64,000 nucleotides of DNA, from NCBI GenBank assembly GCA_023091665.1, contig JALJCQ010000023.1, forward strand, positions 1,054,001 to 1,118,000, given 5' to 3'. Below, piece after piece: positions 29,950 to 42,214 of this stretch. The position numbers and the translations under genes were made by a program. Position 1 is the first letter of the stretch. The number at the start of each line of letters is the position of its first letter. Source of the DNA: Pythium myriotylum. Lineage: Eukaryota; Oomycota; Peronosporomycetes; Pythiales; Pythiaceae. The notes beneath the pieces were generated by a model. It saw only the letters and a list, made by a program, of their open reading frames with translations. It made no database searches and was not told the DNA's origin.

Positions 29950-31200
29950 CTGATGAAACTGAGAGAGCGACACTCATGTATACTCTACTTGCAGTGCGAT
30001 ACATCACGTTGCCGTGAAGCCATGTCCCCGTCGCATGCTGACCAGTGGCTCGAAGCTGCACGCTCCGAGATCCAATCACACACTGATTATGGAACGTGGA
30101 CTATGGTATCTCCGCCTAAAGGACGAAAGTCTTGAGAAGCTGATGGTCTGTGTACGGTCCACGACCGTACACAGCACCTGCGCTTGAGGAAGCGTGAGCA
30201 GCCGCTCCGAGTCGACCCCTGTCGACGAGCGCCAGGGACTTGGCAAAAGGCGAACTGATTGTATTCAGATTATTCCCCTGGGGAGTAATCCCCCCTATAC
30301 CTGGTATCCCTGGTATCTAATACCCCGGGATATTACCTACTGAATCTAATAAAAGAGAGTCACTACTTAGGGTAACTTCCCCTAAGTGGACCACACACGT
30401 CATGTACCTACACAACCTAACCTACTTGCGTAACCTTGTACCCCGTTACAGTCTGGGTCGTAAAGTACAACGGAGAAGTGGACCGATTCAAAGCACGCCT
30501 TGCGACCAAAGGCTTCCTCCAAAAGCATGGCATTGAACAAGATCTTTGCACCTGTCCTTCGAATGGAAGTTCTTCGCCTTCTTCTGGCGATTGCAGCGAT
30601 ACTTGACTTTAAAATTCACCAAATGGATGTGAAGACTGCCTTTCTCAACGGATTCCTGGACGAGGAAATTTTCACGGAGCAACCTGAAGGGATTTTTTTT
30701 TTATCCCAAGGAAGGAGCATTTGGTTTGCAAACTTCAGAAGAGTTTGTACAGGCTCAAACAGGCGCCACTAGTACGTTGATAAACCCTTGCGGCCTTTTT
30801 GGATAGCATCAAATTCCGACGTCTTCTCAAAGATCGATGCATCTTTGTTGGTTTGTTTCACGGCCACGCATGCTACATCGCAGTGTACGTCGACAATCTT
30901 TTGACAATAGCTCCAAACGTTTCCCTCGTCAATGAAATCAAATCCGCCACGAAACAGCACTTTCATATGACATATTTAGGGGAGATGAAGAACTTGCTCG
31001 GGTGGTCAATCGAACGCGACAGCCAAGCCCGAGCAGATCTTCAAAGACTCACATATGTGTCTGGCACCAAAGGCTATGATTTAAAATTTCGAGGGGCTAT
31101 GCAGAATCCCACGGCTAAACTAGCGAAGCAGAATACGTAATGTGACTGCGTGCAGTGCCCTATGCCACTGCATGCAGGAAGTCATCCTACTATTAAAAGT
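29950..31200 (+). pseudogene. Copia pol relic (RT-RNase H) split by a solo LTR
   Basis: Typical Copia RT order: SPSHADQWLEAARSEIQSH and GTWTMVSPPKGRK before the LTR; VWVVKYNGEVDRFKARLATK, then RMEVLRLLLAIAAILDF and HQMDVKTAFLNGFLDEEIF after it. The catalytic box reads YVDNLLT (usual YVDD). The end resembles Copia RNase H (SEAEYVM...). Multiple stops, frameshifts and a large internal deletion before 31030 make it dead. Confidence 0.8.
30151..30450 (-). mobile_element. Solo LTR (300 bp) with perfect 5-bp duplication
   Basis: Starts TGTACGGTCC, ends CCCCGTTACA and is flanked by GTCTG at 30146-30150 and 30451-30455. It sits inside the Copia relic between PPKGRK and VWVVKYNG. It is related to the LTR fragment at 52302-52445 (same strand) and to 63001-63604 (opposite strand). 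Orientation is taken from the 63001 element, which has gag downstream. Confidence 0.85.
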
Positions 31201-32060
31201 CGACACAATCTTTGAGCGAGGCCGCCAGGCCGAGCGCATCGGCCGCGCAGCGGACGGCCCTCGTACCCACCCCATCGTTATGGAGTAGGCTCAGACTCCT
31301 TTTTGAAAGTGATGAGCCCACATAAAATAGATCGAGTTAGTTTCTGCGACAGATGGCGGGTTGAAACCTAACCCCTACCAGTGTTCAATGTAGCCCGCCG
31401 ACGTCACCAAGGCGCGTCACCCCGAAGTTGCTCTCTCACTTTTATGGGATAGTACAGGGCACAATTGTCTCGCTTATGTGACACCTGTCAGTGGCCGTTA
31501 TTTTGCACCCATGTGTGTGACCACCGTCACATGGGTACAGAGCGGGCTCTCTAGCGCTGCTCGCTTTGATAGAGAGTAGCGCTTCCGGCATTGGGCGCAG
31601 AAAATCACCTGAGTAGAAGGACCATGATTATGTGATAAGGAAGATTCCACTGCAATCTGATAATACAAAGCTTCTGAATGCGAACACTACTCTATACTAA
31701 AAAATCGTTAGTTTCGATCAAAACCACCATGCTAACTTCGCCAAAAATGGTCAGCATGCCTTCAAAATTGCTGTGCCTCTTGCATTAGTAACGGAGATGG
31801 TGAGTGTAAAAGCGCCGGTTTGTAGGATTTGTGGAAGCTGCTACAGGTACGTGCGCACATGCGACCTTCCCAGGGGCCGTCAAATGCCCAAATAACATAT
31901 TTTAATTGGATAAATATGAAAAATTAAGTGTTTTGATTGGTTATAAATGGACAGAACTGCTTGAAAATGCTTTCTGGGCCCAGGGCTCGACGGTCTTCGA
32001 CCTCCTCCGCCCCGATCGAGCGCGCCAAAGCTACCATTCTACCTTCTACCAGCATCAACG
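31201..32060. other. Gene-free stretch after the Copia relic
   Basis: Short inverted repeats (ACCCATGTG/CACATGGGT near 31508-31536) and AT-rich segments. It may contain the Copia 3' LTR, but no partner was found. Confidence 0.35.
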
Positions 32061-32500
32061 ATGTCGACTCCGACTTACATTCCAATCCGCGACGACAGCT
32101 CCGAGGAAGGGGAGGTCAGCGACGGCGGCTACGTTACGGTTCCCAGTGACGTATGGGACTATCAGCCTACGAACGACGGACCAGCCGCGACGGTGTCGCC
32201 TTTCGCCAGCCTCGCCCACCAGTCTGGGCGAGTCCGCGAATGCGCTTGGTGCGGCGTTATGGCTGACATGTGGGCGTTCAGCCGCACCCAGCGATGCCAA
32301 CCGCGTCCAGTATGCAAGCACTGCCAGTTTCTAAACCAGGCATCATACCCTGGAAGGCGCAGCAATGATCCGGCGGTTTATAACCGCCAACAAGCACGCC
32401 GTCGTAAGTGATTTTTTATTTTGGCTATTCAACTGCGGTACTAAGCGTGTCTAATTATTTCTCTTTAGGTGGGGGGCGCGCCGTGCGGCTACAAGCCTAG
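32061..32500 (+). CDS. Small two-exon Cys-rich (zinc-ribbon-like) protein
   Basis: Exon 1 is 32061-32403 and exon 2 is 32469-32500 (GTAAGTG...CTCTTTAG intron of 65 bp), giving 124 residues. The N-terminus is acidic (DDSSEEGEVSDGGY). The centre has two Cys pairs, ECAWCG and CQPRPVCKHC, suggesting a zinc ribbon; the C-terminus is Arg-rich. No family recognised. It is flanked by repeats and could be a TE accessory gene or a chance ORF; the splice sites and Cys spacing favour a gene. Confidence 0.4.
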
Positions 32501-32816
32501 CCACGGCTGAGCTCATTGAGCGCCTCTTGCGCTCTCTCTACATGGTTACCGCAACGATGCGACTCGGTCACACCTACTAGGCTGATAGCGTAATCAGAAT
32601 AAAGGGATAGTGCAGTGATCTCAACAATTCGACAATATTTCGTTCTGATTATTTTCTGGATTCTTTATCACTGTTGGCCAAAAAAGAGGCCCTGCGTTGC
32701 CTGTCTTTTTCCGAACTGATCGCGAAAACAAAGAGAAGGTTGCGATCGGTTTTGAACTTCATTCTTTAAAGTCCCATCTGACGACAGAGTCTCCTCTGGC
32801 GGCCAAGCGGAGGACA

Positions 32817-33077
32817 ACACAGGGGTTGGAATCCTATACTTTTTGTGCGAAGAGGTGGTGGTTGCGGCTGTAGGTGTATCGCTGACCGCATACTACGCAC
32901 CGAACGCAACCCCGACACAGGGGTTGGAATCCTATACTTTTTGTGCGAAGAGGTGGTGGTTGCGGCTGTAGGTGTATCGCTGACCGCATACTACGCACCG
33001 AACGCAACCCCCCCGTGCGAAGAGGTGGTGGTTGCGGCTGTAGGTGTATCGCTGACCGCATACTACGCACCGAACGC

Positions 33078-33108
<31 letters not shown>
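32817..33108. repeat. Tandem repeat (98/72 bp) ending in a 29-nt C run
   Basis: Units begin ACACAGGGGTTGG at 32817 and 32915; a third, shortened unit starts at GTGCGAAGAGG (33015). Each ends ACCGAACGCAA followed by 4, 7 and 29 C respectively. Confidence 0.9.
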
Positions 33109-33508
33109 GAGAGTTTAAGCTCATCCTGTAAATAGGCAAAGGCTGCGGGATGTGGTAGTGTCTCCTTCTTCTCCGAGACTGCATTTTGACGAGAAAATTC
33201 CCCTTCACTGTCACCTTTCGGCGGGAAAACTCAGGCTGAGCCCGGGGGCCAGATTGATCAATTTATTGCGCGCTCTATACACGTGTCCCTGGTAGCGCAG
33301 GGCCACGTTGAGAGGAAAGGAATCAGGCACTCCACGACCCGTGCCTTTCCATCCATTACTTCTTTTCGGTGCAACGGCGAAGACTAAGAAGACACAAGGT
33401 TCTTGGAAGGTGTCTTGCTTTTGGTGCTCTGGACAAAGAGGTAAATAGTCGTCTACTACGATTTGAAGTGCACCGATTATCACAACGCCTTTGTGTATTC
33501 GCGTCTAG

Positions 33509-34770
33509 ATGGGAAACGCAGCGTCTGCACGTCACAAGGATGTGGACCCAGAAGAAGACCGTTCTCCAGCTGAAGCTGTTCGTAGTCCGATGATGTTTTC
33601 TAACGGAAATGGGCAACGCAAGCCGAGGCGCAAATATACCGGCGTCGAGTCAATAGAGCTGCTGAACAGGACGCCTGATGGAGAGACAAGACAAGAACGA
33701 AGGCGACGTCTAAAGAGAATATCGGTTGCAATGTATCGCCTCAAGCATAAACAAAGTTCTGCGCTACGAAACCCGATGGAAGAGCGCGAGTCAAAGCAAG
33801 AGGATGATGACCCAATGGGATATGGAGGCGAAGAACCAAATCCATCCGTCGTAGAGCGAGGAGGTGAATTGAATTATGCAGATACGGTCATCGGGTTTGA
33901 TGGCGATTCAGATACATCGAATGATGACTGTGGATCACAATGGAATGATTCGCAAGGTGAAGACGATAAAACCCCCATCGCATCTGATGTAGACGGCGGC
34001 ATCATTGAGATAGAAGACGCAATGCATGGGTTCGACACCGTTGTTCCCAACTTGGATTGGTTTACCGAATATCTGGGACTTCGACTGATTCGGGTGCCTG
34101 GCAATGGTGCTTGCTTTACTTCGCAATCTACTGTACAAAGCTGACGTACCTGGACGGAGATGAAGTCACAATCTGTGACCTTCACAGCAGAGGTGCAACG
34201 AAATTGAAGAAGTACCTTTTGGGTACGCTTCATTCCGAGCTGGATCGCTTGGTTGCGGTTGGAGAAGTTAACGAAGAAGGCCTTTACCGACGCTTCTTCC
34301 CGCGCCGATTTGTCCCAGCTATCGGAAGCTGTATGCCACAGATCAAAGCATTTTTTACCCGCATGGTTGCTCGATCGGCTGCAGACGGGCTTCCATATGA
34401 ACCTTAGGCTGGCGTGAAGGAGATTATGGCAGCAGTGCTGTACTTTCGCTAACCGATATTCATATTTGACAAAGGCGTCCAGAATGAGGATGAAGGTGGG
34501 CAAGTCAGCTCAGTGTATGTCACCATGTATCGCTTGGAATTGGAGAATGGCGGTGGTGTACCTACCGAACGTGTGAAGATTCGTTCGCTGAATCCAAGCG
34601 ATGCAAGCTCTATTCTCACAACATTCTTATCGAATCGCTGTGAATGCCTTCGACTGAACGAACATCTATTCGCTGAGTGGTATCAGACCGACGAGAATGG
34701 CAAGGATATGAAAGATCGACTGGGTGATGCTCTATCAGAGCTGGGGTTTTACGATGACCCTAGTACTTAG
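33509..34770 (+). pseudogene. OTU-like protein of Helitron 2
   Basis: ATG at 33509 gives MGNAASARHK, which fits an N-myristoylation consensus. An acidic region follows, then WFTEYLGLRLIRVPGNGACF, the OTU active-site segment (usual G-D-G-N-C; here GNGAC, so the Asp is replaced). A frameshift near 34120 moves to FAIYCTKLTYLDGDEVTI. Two in-frame stops (34405-34407 and about 34450) precede IFIFDKG and VYVTMYRLELENGG, and the frame ends at 34770. As in Helitron 1, an OTU region precedes Rep/helicase sequence. Confidence 0.6.
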
Positions 34771-34784
34771 CAAGCATGTGCCTG

Positions 34785-35960
34785 TACTTTAGTCGACGTG
34801 TGTCAAAATTGTCCACAAGGTCGAAAGGACCCTACCCAACATTTCCAGAATGGCACGGACACCACAAAAGCAGCCAAATCACACGCCGGAAGAGCGCGCT
34901 CGTGTTCTCGACGGCCGGAACTGGCTGGCCGTCGCCTACGCGAACGGAATATCACGCTCGCGAGCATACGTCATCACTACGACTCGGCGCGTCACCGAGG
35001 CAAAGCGTGGTGGCGTCCGCGCCAAGACTGTCAAGATGACGCCCGAGATAATGATCACGCTCGCGGAATGCCTTGAGGATAACCCCCAGATTAATTTGCA
35101 GCAGATGCACGTGAAAGTTCTCGACCAGCATGAGGTGGAGATCAGCATCTCGACCATCAGCCGCCATTTGACGGCGTGACGTACACCGTCAAGAAGGTGC
35201 GTATGGAGGCAATTATGATGGACAATTTGATCAACAAGACACTGCGTCGTGAGTTCGCGATTCAGCTGCAAAAGTACCGCGATGAAGGCTGCATGATCGT
35301 CTACTGTGACGAAACCAACTACAACGTTTACATCTCTAGACAGGTTGGTCGAGGACTAGCTGGTCAGCGAGCGGTCTACACAGGGCCCATCAACCAAGGG
35401 CAGAACTTGCAAATCCAGTGCGCGGTGTTGAATGGACCCGGTCTCGTTGAGGTCAATCTTCTAGTGGGCAAGATCGATATGGACATGAATGCCTCGTTTC
35501 TTCTCGACACGCTCACTAGCTCCATCAACTGGGCGGACAACAACGACGTATTCCGCGGCAAGAAGATTGTGCTCGTCATCGACAACGCCCCCGCCCACGA
35601 GCGCAGCGAAGATCTGCTTGCGGAGCATGTCTACGAGAACTCGATCCCCGCCCATCGCTACGCAGTGCTTCGCCTCGCCCCGTACAGCCCAATGTGCAAC
35701 CCTATCGAGGGTTGCTTCAGCGTTTTGAAGGCTGCTGTGAAGCGCTACGTCGCCGAGCATATTGAGCGGCTCCGGTTCCTGCAGCGCGGTGAGACTCACG
35801 AAGAACGCAAGATCGCGCTCCTTCGCGACGCGGCCAATGCGTCGCTTCCCAGTATCACTCCTACGCTGGCGGTGAACCAAGAAATACACGCGGCGAAGTG
35901 GTGGGGGAAGGCTCGCAACATGTAGGACATGCGCTTGGGGGAGTAGCTAACCTCAATCAA
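34785..35960 (+). mobile_element. Tc1/mariner-type element between Helitron 2 fragments
   Basis: Contains the transposase at 34850-35925 and lies between the OTU and Rep fragments of Helitron 2. Terminal inverted repeats and the TA duplication were not located with confidence, so the limits are approximate. Confidence 0.5.
34850..35925 (+). pseudogene. Tc1/mariner (IS630-like) transposase, one frameshift
   Basis: The N-terminal helix-turn-helix half (MARTPQKQPNHTPEERARV to STISRHL) ends at a frameshift near 35170. The second half then runs uninterrupted: YCDETNYNVYISR, LVIDNAPAHE and NPIEGCFSVLKA supply the D, D and E/D of the catalytic triad. About 360 residues in all, normal for the family. 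Only one lesion is visible. Confidence 0.85.
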
Positions 35961-36143
35961 TACATGTTTTGTGTTCTACCACAGCGCTCCATATAAGTAC
36001 GAAACTAGTCCCGCTTTGCTTGCAACAAAATCCCGCTTCGCTTAAGAACCTCAACTTTGGTTTAACGGCTCCAATACCACATGTTGTATTATTTACCTCA
36101 AAATCTCGCTTTGGTTCCAAACTAATCCCACTTTGGCCAGGAA

Positions 36144-36751
36144 ATGGTGTACAAGTATCTCTACAAGGGCAGTGATCGCATCACATTGTCTGTCGAAGAA
36201 AAGTACGATGAGATCGCTCAGTTTGCGAGTAGCACGTATGTCAGCGCAACAGAAGCTGCGTGGCGTATTCTCAGTTTCCCAATGAACGGCAGATCTCATT
36301 CAGTTGAAATGCTTCCTATTCACCTGCGACATGATCAAGAGGTTCAGTACCGTCAAGGAGATAAACTCGAAACCATCCAGAAACGCGGTGAGACAAAACT
36401 GACACTGTTCTTCCACACCAATGCAACCAGTCCCGATGCAAGAGATATTCTTTACGCAGACTTCCCCAAGCACTAAGTGTGGATCAGCGAGAAGGGTGAG
36501 AAGCACTGGCAGCCTCGCAAGAAAGGCGGTAAGCTCAAAATCGGAAGGATGACGAGCTGTCCCCCCAGAGACCGAGAACGCTATTTGATGCGATTGATGT
36601 TGTACTTTCGAAAATGCCCAACCGCATTTGAAGATCTCCTCACGGTGGGTGGCGTAGTCTACAGTTCTTATGCGGAGGCCGCAGTAGATGCAGGCTATGC
36701 ACAAGATGACAATCACTGCCATAGTTGCATGAAAGAAGCTGCTACGTTTAA
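36144..36751 (+). pseudogene. Helitron 2 Rep/helicase linker fragment
   Basis: YKYLYKGSDRITLSV, YVSATEAAWRILSFPMNG, MLPIHLRHDQEV, TLFFHTNATSPDARDILYAD, a TAA at 36474-36476, then ISEKGEKHWQPRKKGG, YLMRLMLYFRKCPTAFEDL and DNHCHSCMKEAATF. This is the typical stretch between Rep and Pif1 helicase in Helitrons. It stops exactly at TTAA 36748-36751, where piggyBac 2 is inserted, and resumes at 44530. The Helitron_like_N part is missing. Confidence 0.8.
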
Positions 36752-37054
36752 CCCTCTCGTCCTAAATGACTGAACTTCAAGCATACGGAAACCGTGATCT
36801 TCAGGTATTCATTTATTGTATAACAGGAAGTGTATCGAAATCATACAAAAAACAAAATGCAGGAGCGTGTGCAGAGACCGGAATATTGCACAAGGTTAGG
36901 TTGAAAGAAGGCATATGGCTGAACTGTTGACATTGTTACGCCATATGACTGAAGTGCTGTCACCATATCTCGCCTACACCGTTCTCCAGCTGAATACGAT
37001 CTTGTTTGAAAATTCGAATTCACAGGAAGAAGCGGAAAAGCAGCGTGAACGAAA

Positions 37055-40023
37055 ATGAGCACCACGCGAGTGATGCGGCTCCGACGCAACAAGGGCGCCG
37101 TCAACCCAGTCAATGACGTTCAACCAGCTCAACAGGAAGAGGTTCGTGAAGATCTTACGAGGCCACCGCCGAGAAAGCGTCAGCGCATCGACGATGGTGG
37201 CAACGCTCGGAATGCGTTGAGTGGTGACCATGTCTCCGTGGGCGGCAAAGGCGAACGCGCGGCCGATGCTGTAGCGCAAGAGGACAGTTCAAGTGGTGTT
37301 GCTGACAGCAGCACTGCAGGTGCCGGCGGCAGCGTGGCGGGTCTTGGTGCGAACAGCAGCGTGGTTCGAGGTGCCTTTCCCTCGCCTCCAAGTCGCATTC
37401 CGAGCCCGATTGCTCTCGATGTTGGAGACTGGGATTACGGATTTGGCGATGACGAGTTCGCCATGAACCGCCCCGACGATAACCCGGAGAATATTGATGC
37501 CACCCAAGAGCGTCTCATGGATGACGCCAATATCGTTGATGGGGATGAATTCGACGGAGACGATGCATTGGGATCCGATGCTTCTGATGAAGACGATGAT
37601 CTTAGTCTCAGCAACCTACCTACATCCGATCCGCTGAGTGTGGCGCAGTCTGGACTCGAATTGGACTCGAGCACTCTCAACGAGCCATTGTTTCGTTTGG
37701 ACCGGAACGCAGCGGAGATAAAGCTCTGGAGCACGACTGGATGGCAAAAAGGTAATGCAGCGCGCATACATGCTGACCGTTTACAATCTGACAGAATGCT
37801 GCTCTCTGTAGTTATTCCAACTGTGAATGAGCAAAGCGAGTACAAGGATCTCTACAATGGTCCGTGGGGTCCATCGGATGAAGTGCAAGCGGTTGCAGAC
37901 AGCGTGCCTGAGCTGTTTTTCTTCTTCTTCCCGAAGAAGTTATTCGACCTCATGGCGACAGAGAGCAACAAGTATGCAGCTGCCACAGTGATCGAGCGCG
38001 CTCAGAAACTCCACCTGCGGCAGCGCGCGGAGGTTGTCCTTGGAAGTCGAAGGGGGGGGGGGGGGGGGGGGGGGTAGATGTCGAGTCGCCTCGTCCGATC
38101 CGTGATCGCATGCGAGCCGAGTTCAAGCCATTTGAGAATTGGGAGTATGCCAGACTGTTCGGGCTCTTCATGGCAAGGATGCTGTGTCCTCACAGCAGGC
38201 GATTAGCACATCACTGGAGCACGACCTCCGGAGGTGTCGTTCTGGTCGGCACCTTTGGATCAGTTCTGGCGAAGAACAGGTAAGTATCTTCAATGCTCTT
38301 GCTCTAATGGTTCAAGATTTGATCCTTTACTGGAAGATATGACGAGTTCGTACGGTCGATGCATTTTTCGGATAACCACGACCCCCGAAAGGACACGGAT
38401 CGGATTTGGAAGATCCGCCCAATTGTTGACGTGTTGGAGGAAACGTTCAAGCGCGGGTACAATCCAAGACCGTTCTTGTCGTTCGACGAGGGTATGCTTC
38501 CATCACATTCAAGGTACAATACAACACGAATGTACCTAAAGGACAAGCCACACAAGTGGGGAACGAAAATGTTCCTCATTTGCTGCGCGAGAACTTCATA
38601 CTGCCACAGGTAAGTCGCTGACATCTGCAACTGCGGGGTCTGTGAGCGGATCTAACGCCCCGGCTTCTTAGGCTGGAAATCTGTTGCGGCAAGAAGAGCT
38701 ATGAAGACACTGGTTAAGTCGATACCAAGGCTGGACCAAGTGCTGTTCTTCGAAGGTTCTGCCACCCAAACGATCTAACTACCACGTTATTGGGATGGAT
38801 CGATTCTACACTTCAATACCGCTTTTTCTCGAGCTGCTCTCAAGACGTGTGTATGCAGTCGGCACAATTCAAACCAATCGTATTGGTTTCCCGAACTTCC
38901 TCAAAGAAACACGCAAAAAGAGACCGGAGACCATCCGACGGGGTTCATACTGCATCGCCCGATCACGAACTGCCCCGGATCTCCTCGCATGCTGTTGGTG
39001 GGATAACAAGCCTGTCCATCTCCTCGCGACCGGGTCCAGCACGCAGCAGCTTTCAATCGGTACTGAATGCTGTCCATTGAATGATACAGTGCAACGGACC
39101 TTTGTCTGTTCCAGTTCGTAGAAAAGGGCAGACGCGCGAGAATGTTCCGTGCCCGAAACTCGTGATTGACTATCAGAAGAATATGGGAGGTGTCGACGTC
39201 TTCGACGAACTGAGGCTGCAGCGGTACTCCGTTCAAACAGCGCATCGGTTCCAGAAGCACTACAAAAGGTAAGTGCACTACGGCGTTGCTGCTTATTATG
39301 CATCATCGAATATGCGGTTTTGTGTAGCCTTGCGCTCGGTCTCTTCGATTGCGCTCTAGTCAACGCGATCATAATCCATCGCGAGCATCATCGGAAACGT
39401 GGTACGACTGGGATGGAGCACAGGGAGTTTCTTGTGGCTGTACAGTCTCACTTGGTCCACATGACAAAGGAAACGATCCCCGTGCAAACTATAACTGACG
39501 TAAGTGTGATCGAAACCCAGTGGCCCGCATCTTCGACTAAATTCGTTCCCGCTGCAGAGTAACGACGCGAGGTATCGAGTCGTACCACCACGGTGTTATC
39601 TTGACACTGAGAATCACGAAATGACGCTTACGAACGACTTTCACGAGGCGACGGATACGCAGCCTCGAAAACGAATGGCTAGGACGTGCAAGGTGTGCAG
39701 CATTCTTGCACTTCACGGCAAACGAGCGGCGAGCACGTCCACCTACTGCAAAGTGTGTTCTCAGAGTGTCAGCGGAGAGTAAGTTCTTGATCCTGCCCAA
39801 ACTCACACGCACGTTGGTTCACATTATGCTTGTTATTCCCAGCGTTTATCTGTGTCAAAAAGCACGCCATCCATCATTTGCCGTTACCAAGTCGTGCTTT
39901 CAGATCTGGCATCAAGACTGGAATGGAGGCAAGAATCTACCTGCAGGATCGACCCAAAAGATCCGATATCGCCCGCCCACAGGAAAGAAGCGCAAGACTC
40001 GCCAGTTTGAGATTCAAGAGTAG
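37055..40023 (+). pseudogene. piggyBac transposase of element 2 (multi-exon, broken)
   Basis: ATG at 37055, basic then acidic N-terminus with KRQR. Core: NGPWGPSDEVQAV, ELFFFFFPKKLFDLMATES, FENWEYARLFGLFMARML, SFDEGMLPSHSR (first catalytic Asp), MDRFYTSIPLF (second) and MGGVDVFDELRLQRYS (third). The C-terminus is Cys-rich (CKVC...CKVCS). Introns fitting consensus include 38280-38336 and others beginning with GTAAG after CHR, KHYKR, TITD and SGE. Lesions: a 23-G run at 38052-38074 that throws the frame, a TAA before VDTKAGPSAVL and a frameshift near 38775. Confidence 0.8.
38052..38074. repeat. Poly-G run (23 G) inside the transposase
   Basis: Falls between EVVLGSR and VDVESPRP of the transposase. 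With 23 G the downstream frame is lost; a run of 22 or 25 would keep it. Confidence 0.95.
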
Positions 40024-41608
40024 CGCGATGGACTGAGGATGCGCTGCCCACATGCTTATTGGTGCAGTCAACCATCATCGTGTGTGTTCACGTATATGCA
40101 GCCGCCCCCAGCTACCGAACGGCGATGGAGAGCAACGGTTCCGAGCCATCTTAGGAGCAGGAGACGGAGTCTGACCTTCCTGAACTGACCTATTCATCTA
40201 AGTACAACGCGATCATCGGCTTGGTTAGCGAGTGTAGACGCGTCCTTTTTCCAATCTCCGCGTACTTGTTACCTTTGCGCTTGGACTGTACGTGTTTTCG
40301 TCAAGTGTTATGGAGTGCGATACCTTGAGATTCTGGTCGGCGCGATCGGTATCTTCATGCTGCTCAGATTCGTCGTCATTCGTGCTGGAAAAGAACAAAG
40401 CTCACGAGGCGACGTGCCGCTCGCATCCTGGGGTTGCTGCTGCCGCTCAGCTGCACGTTCCATGCTACGTTCGTGTCGTCAAGCGCACTCTGGCGAGCCT
40501 GTCAACTTTGACGACTACCGCAAGGCGTACTTGCGGCTCAGTTCTTGCCTGTTTTTGGTTGACATCTAAGCCACTCCAGTGATGATGTTTCAACAGTATC
40601 CTTCCCGAATCGATGTGGTGAAAAGACAGATCAGAGGTACGGAAGTGCAAACGAGTCCGTTATGAGAAGAAGGGAGAGATTACAGTCGTTAGGCTCGGAT
40701 AGTGAGTGTTCGTCTTGAAAGCCACACAAAACCACAGAACGGCCCGACATCGCCCACAAAGAGCTTCACAGGGCTCAGAGTAAGCCGCGTCATCGACGCA
40801 AAAGCTGCACGAAGCCACAAAACGGCCAGACCGCGCTCAAACAGAGCTTCAAAGGGCTCAGTGAACTCCACACGAAGCCACAGAACGGTCCAGCCTCGCC
40901 CAGGAGGGGCTTCAAAGGGCTTAGTGCGCGCTTCTTCGCCAATGTGAACAGCACACAAAACCACAGAACGGTCGAGCCTCGCCCAGAAGGGGCTTCAAAG
41001 GGTTCAGTGCAGGTGGTTCGACGTCACAATTCTTGGCATCACTTGCGTGGCCTGGGTCGCTTCACGGTGGTCGTCTTGGACACACTGAGCTTCATGAGCA
41101 CGTCGCTCTTTCGTGTCAAAGATACGCTGGACGGAATCAACATGACGTTCAGAAACCGTAATAGAGTTTGAGTTAGGAGAAACACAACCTTGGAGAAACA
41201 TTACCTTGAGCTCGCAAAATCATCGCGCGCGCGGACATCACGTGTCTGCTTGATAGCTCGTTCGAGGACGAGGGCCCGGTGCGCGCTGGAGACATGGCCT
41301 TCAAGGGCTTCCTCGGCTTCCTTTTCTTCTTGTCACTTGGCTTGCAAGAATCGAAGTGAGGGGGAGGGAGCCCCGACGCGCTGGATTTCTTCGTGAAGAC
41401 CGCTAACCACAAATGTGGTTCTGTGGCGAAGCTATTTATTTTTCGGTTTACTTCGAAATGTGGTGGCAATAGCACAGAGTTCCTGACTGAACCGGTACCA
41501 GAGTAACTGGTACATAACATGGTGCAGTACCCCCACACTCACACGGTCTTCGGATGACATCAAGTTCTTTCCGACTGGTGCAATGATGGCGACACGGTCA
41601 CTGGCGGC
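40024..41608. other. Interior of piggyBac 2: repeats, no recognised gene
   Basis: Holds an 84-codon ORF at 40315-40569 starting with a hydrophobic segment (MRYLEILVGAIGIFMLLRF) of unknown nature and, at about 40718-41010, four diverged copies of a ~75-85-bp unit (CCACAGAACGG...CTTCAAAGGGCTCAGTG). Confidence 0.4.
40718..41010. repeat. Degenerate tandem repeat in piggyBac 2
   Basis: Four units of roughly 75-85 bp, each with ACACRAARCCACARAACGG and ending GCTTCAAAGGGYTYAGTG. Confidence 0.7.
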
Positions 41609-42214
41609 GTGGTGTGCGCGGACGACCTCGTGCCTATCGATACAGTGATCCAGGTCTCGCCGGTATCCCGTGGCGTGAGGGAGACGCAGCCGTGTCCAGT
41701 CCATGATTCACAGGAGCAGCCAGCAGCAGAAGAAGAAGCAAGCCGCAAGAAGCAAGCCGCAGGAGCAACAACAGGAGCGGCGACAATCGTCGCTATCACA
41801 CCAACGATCGCGATCGACGTTGATGATGCCGGTGTGAAGGCGAGCATTACCGGTTGCACTTCGGTCAGTAATCGCTCGGTTGCTGGTGGAGCGATTGGTT
41901 GGGGTGCGGTGTGGTCAGGTACGGCGGCTAATCCTGGAATCTTGGACTTGCCTTTCATGCTGCCAAGCGCCATGCTCATGGCAATGAACACCGTGCAGAA
42001 CACGGAGCAGTCGACGGAAGATGCCGCCGCCGTGCTCGAACCACCCACGGGTCAGTTGTCAGGCTACGCCAGGCTCGCTCGCATCCGTGTGTGCGACGGA
42101 CCCGTTGGATGCGACGAGGCCACACCGCTATCGGTCTTCGCACGCATGCGCGACAGCGCGCGTTTACGACGTCAATCCAAACCCGGCCACCACCTCGAAG
42201 ATCAGAGGTTATGA
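41609..42214 (+). other. Unassigned 201-codon ORF in piggyBac 2
   Basis: Open plus-strand frame, Ala/Thr/Val-rich with a KK-rich patch (EEEASRKKQAAGATTG). The opposite strand is also open over much of it, and I see no domain. It may be non-coding. Confidence 0.2.

Noticed and set aside
40944..41171. Plus-strand ORF near the repeats in piggyBac 2
   Set aside because: Consists mainly of the tandem repeat translated; no independent coding sign.
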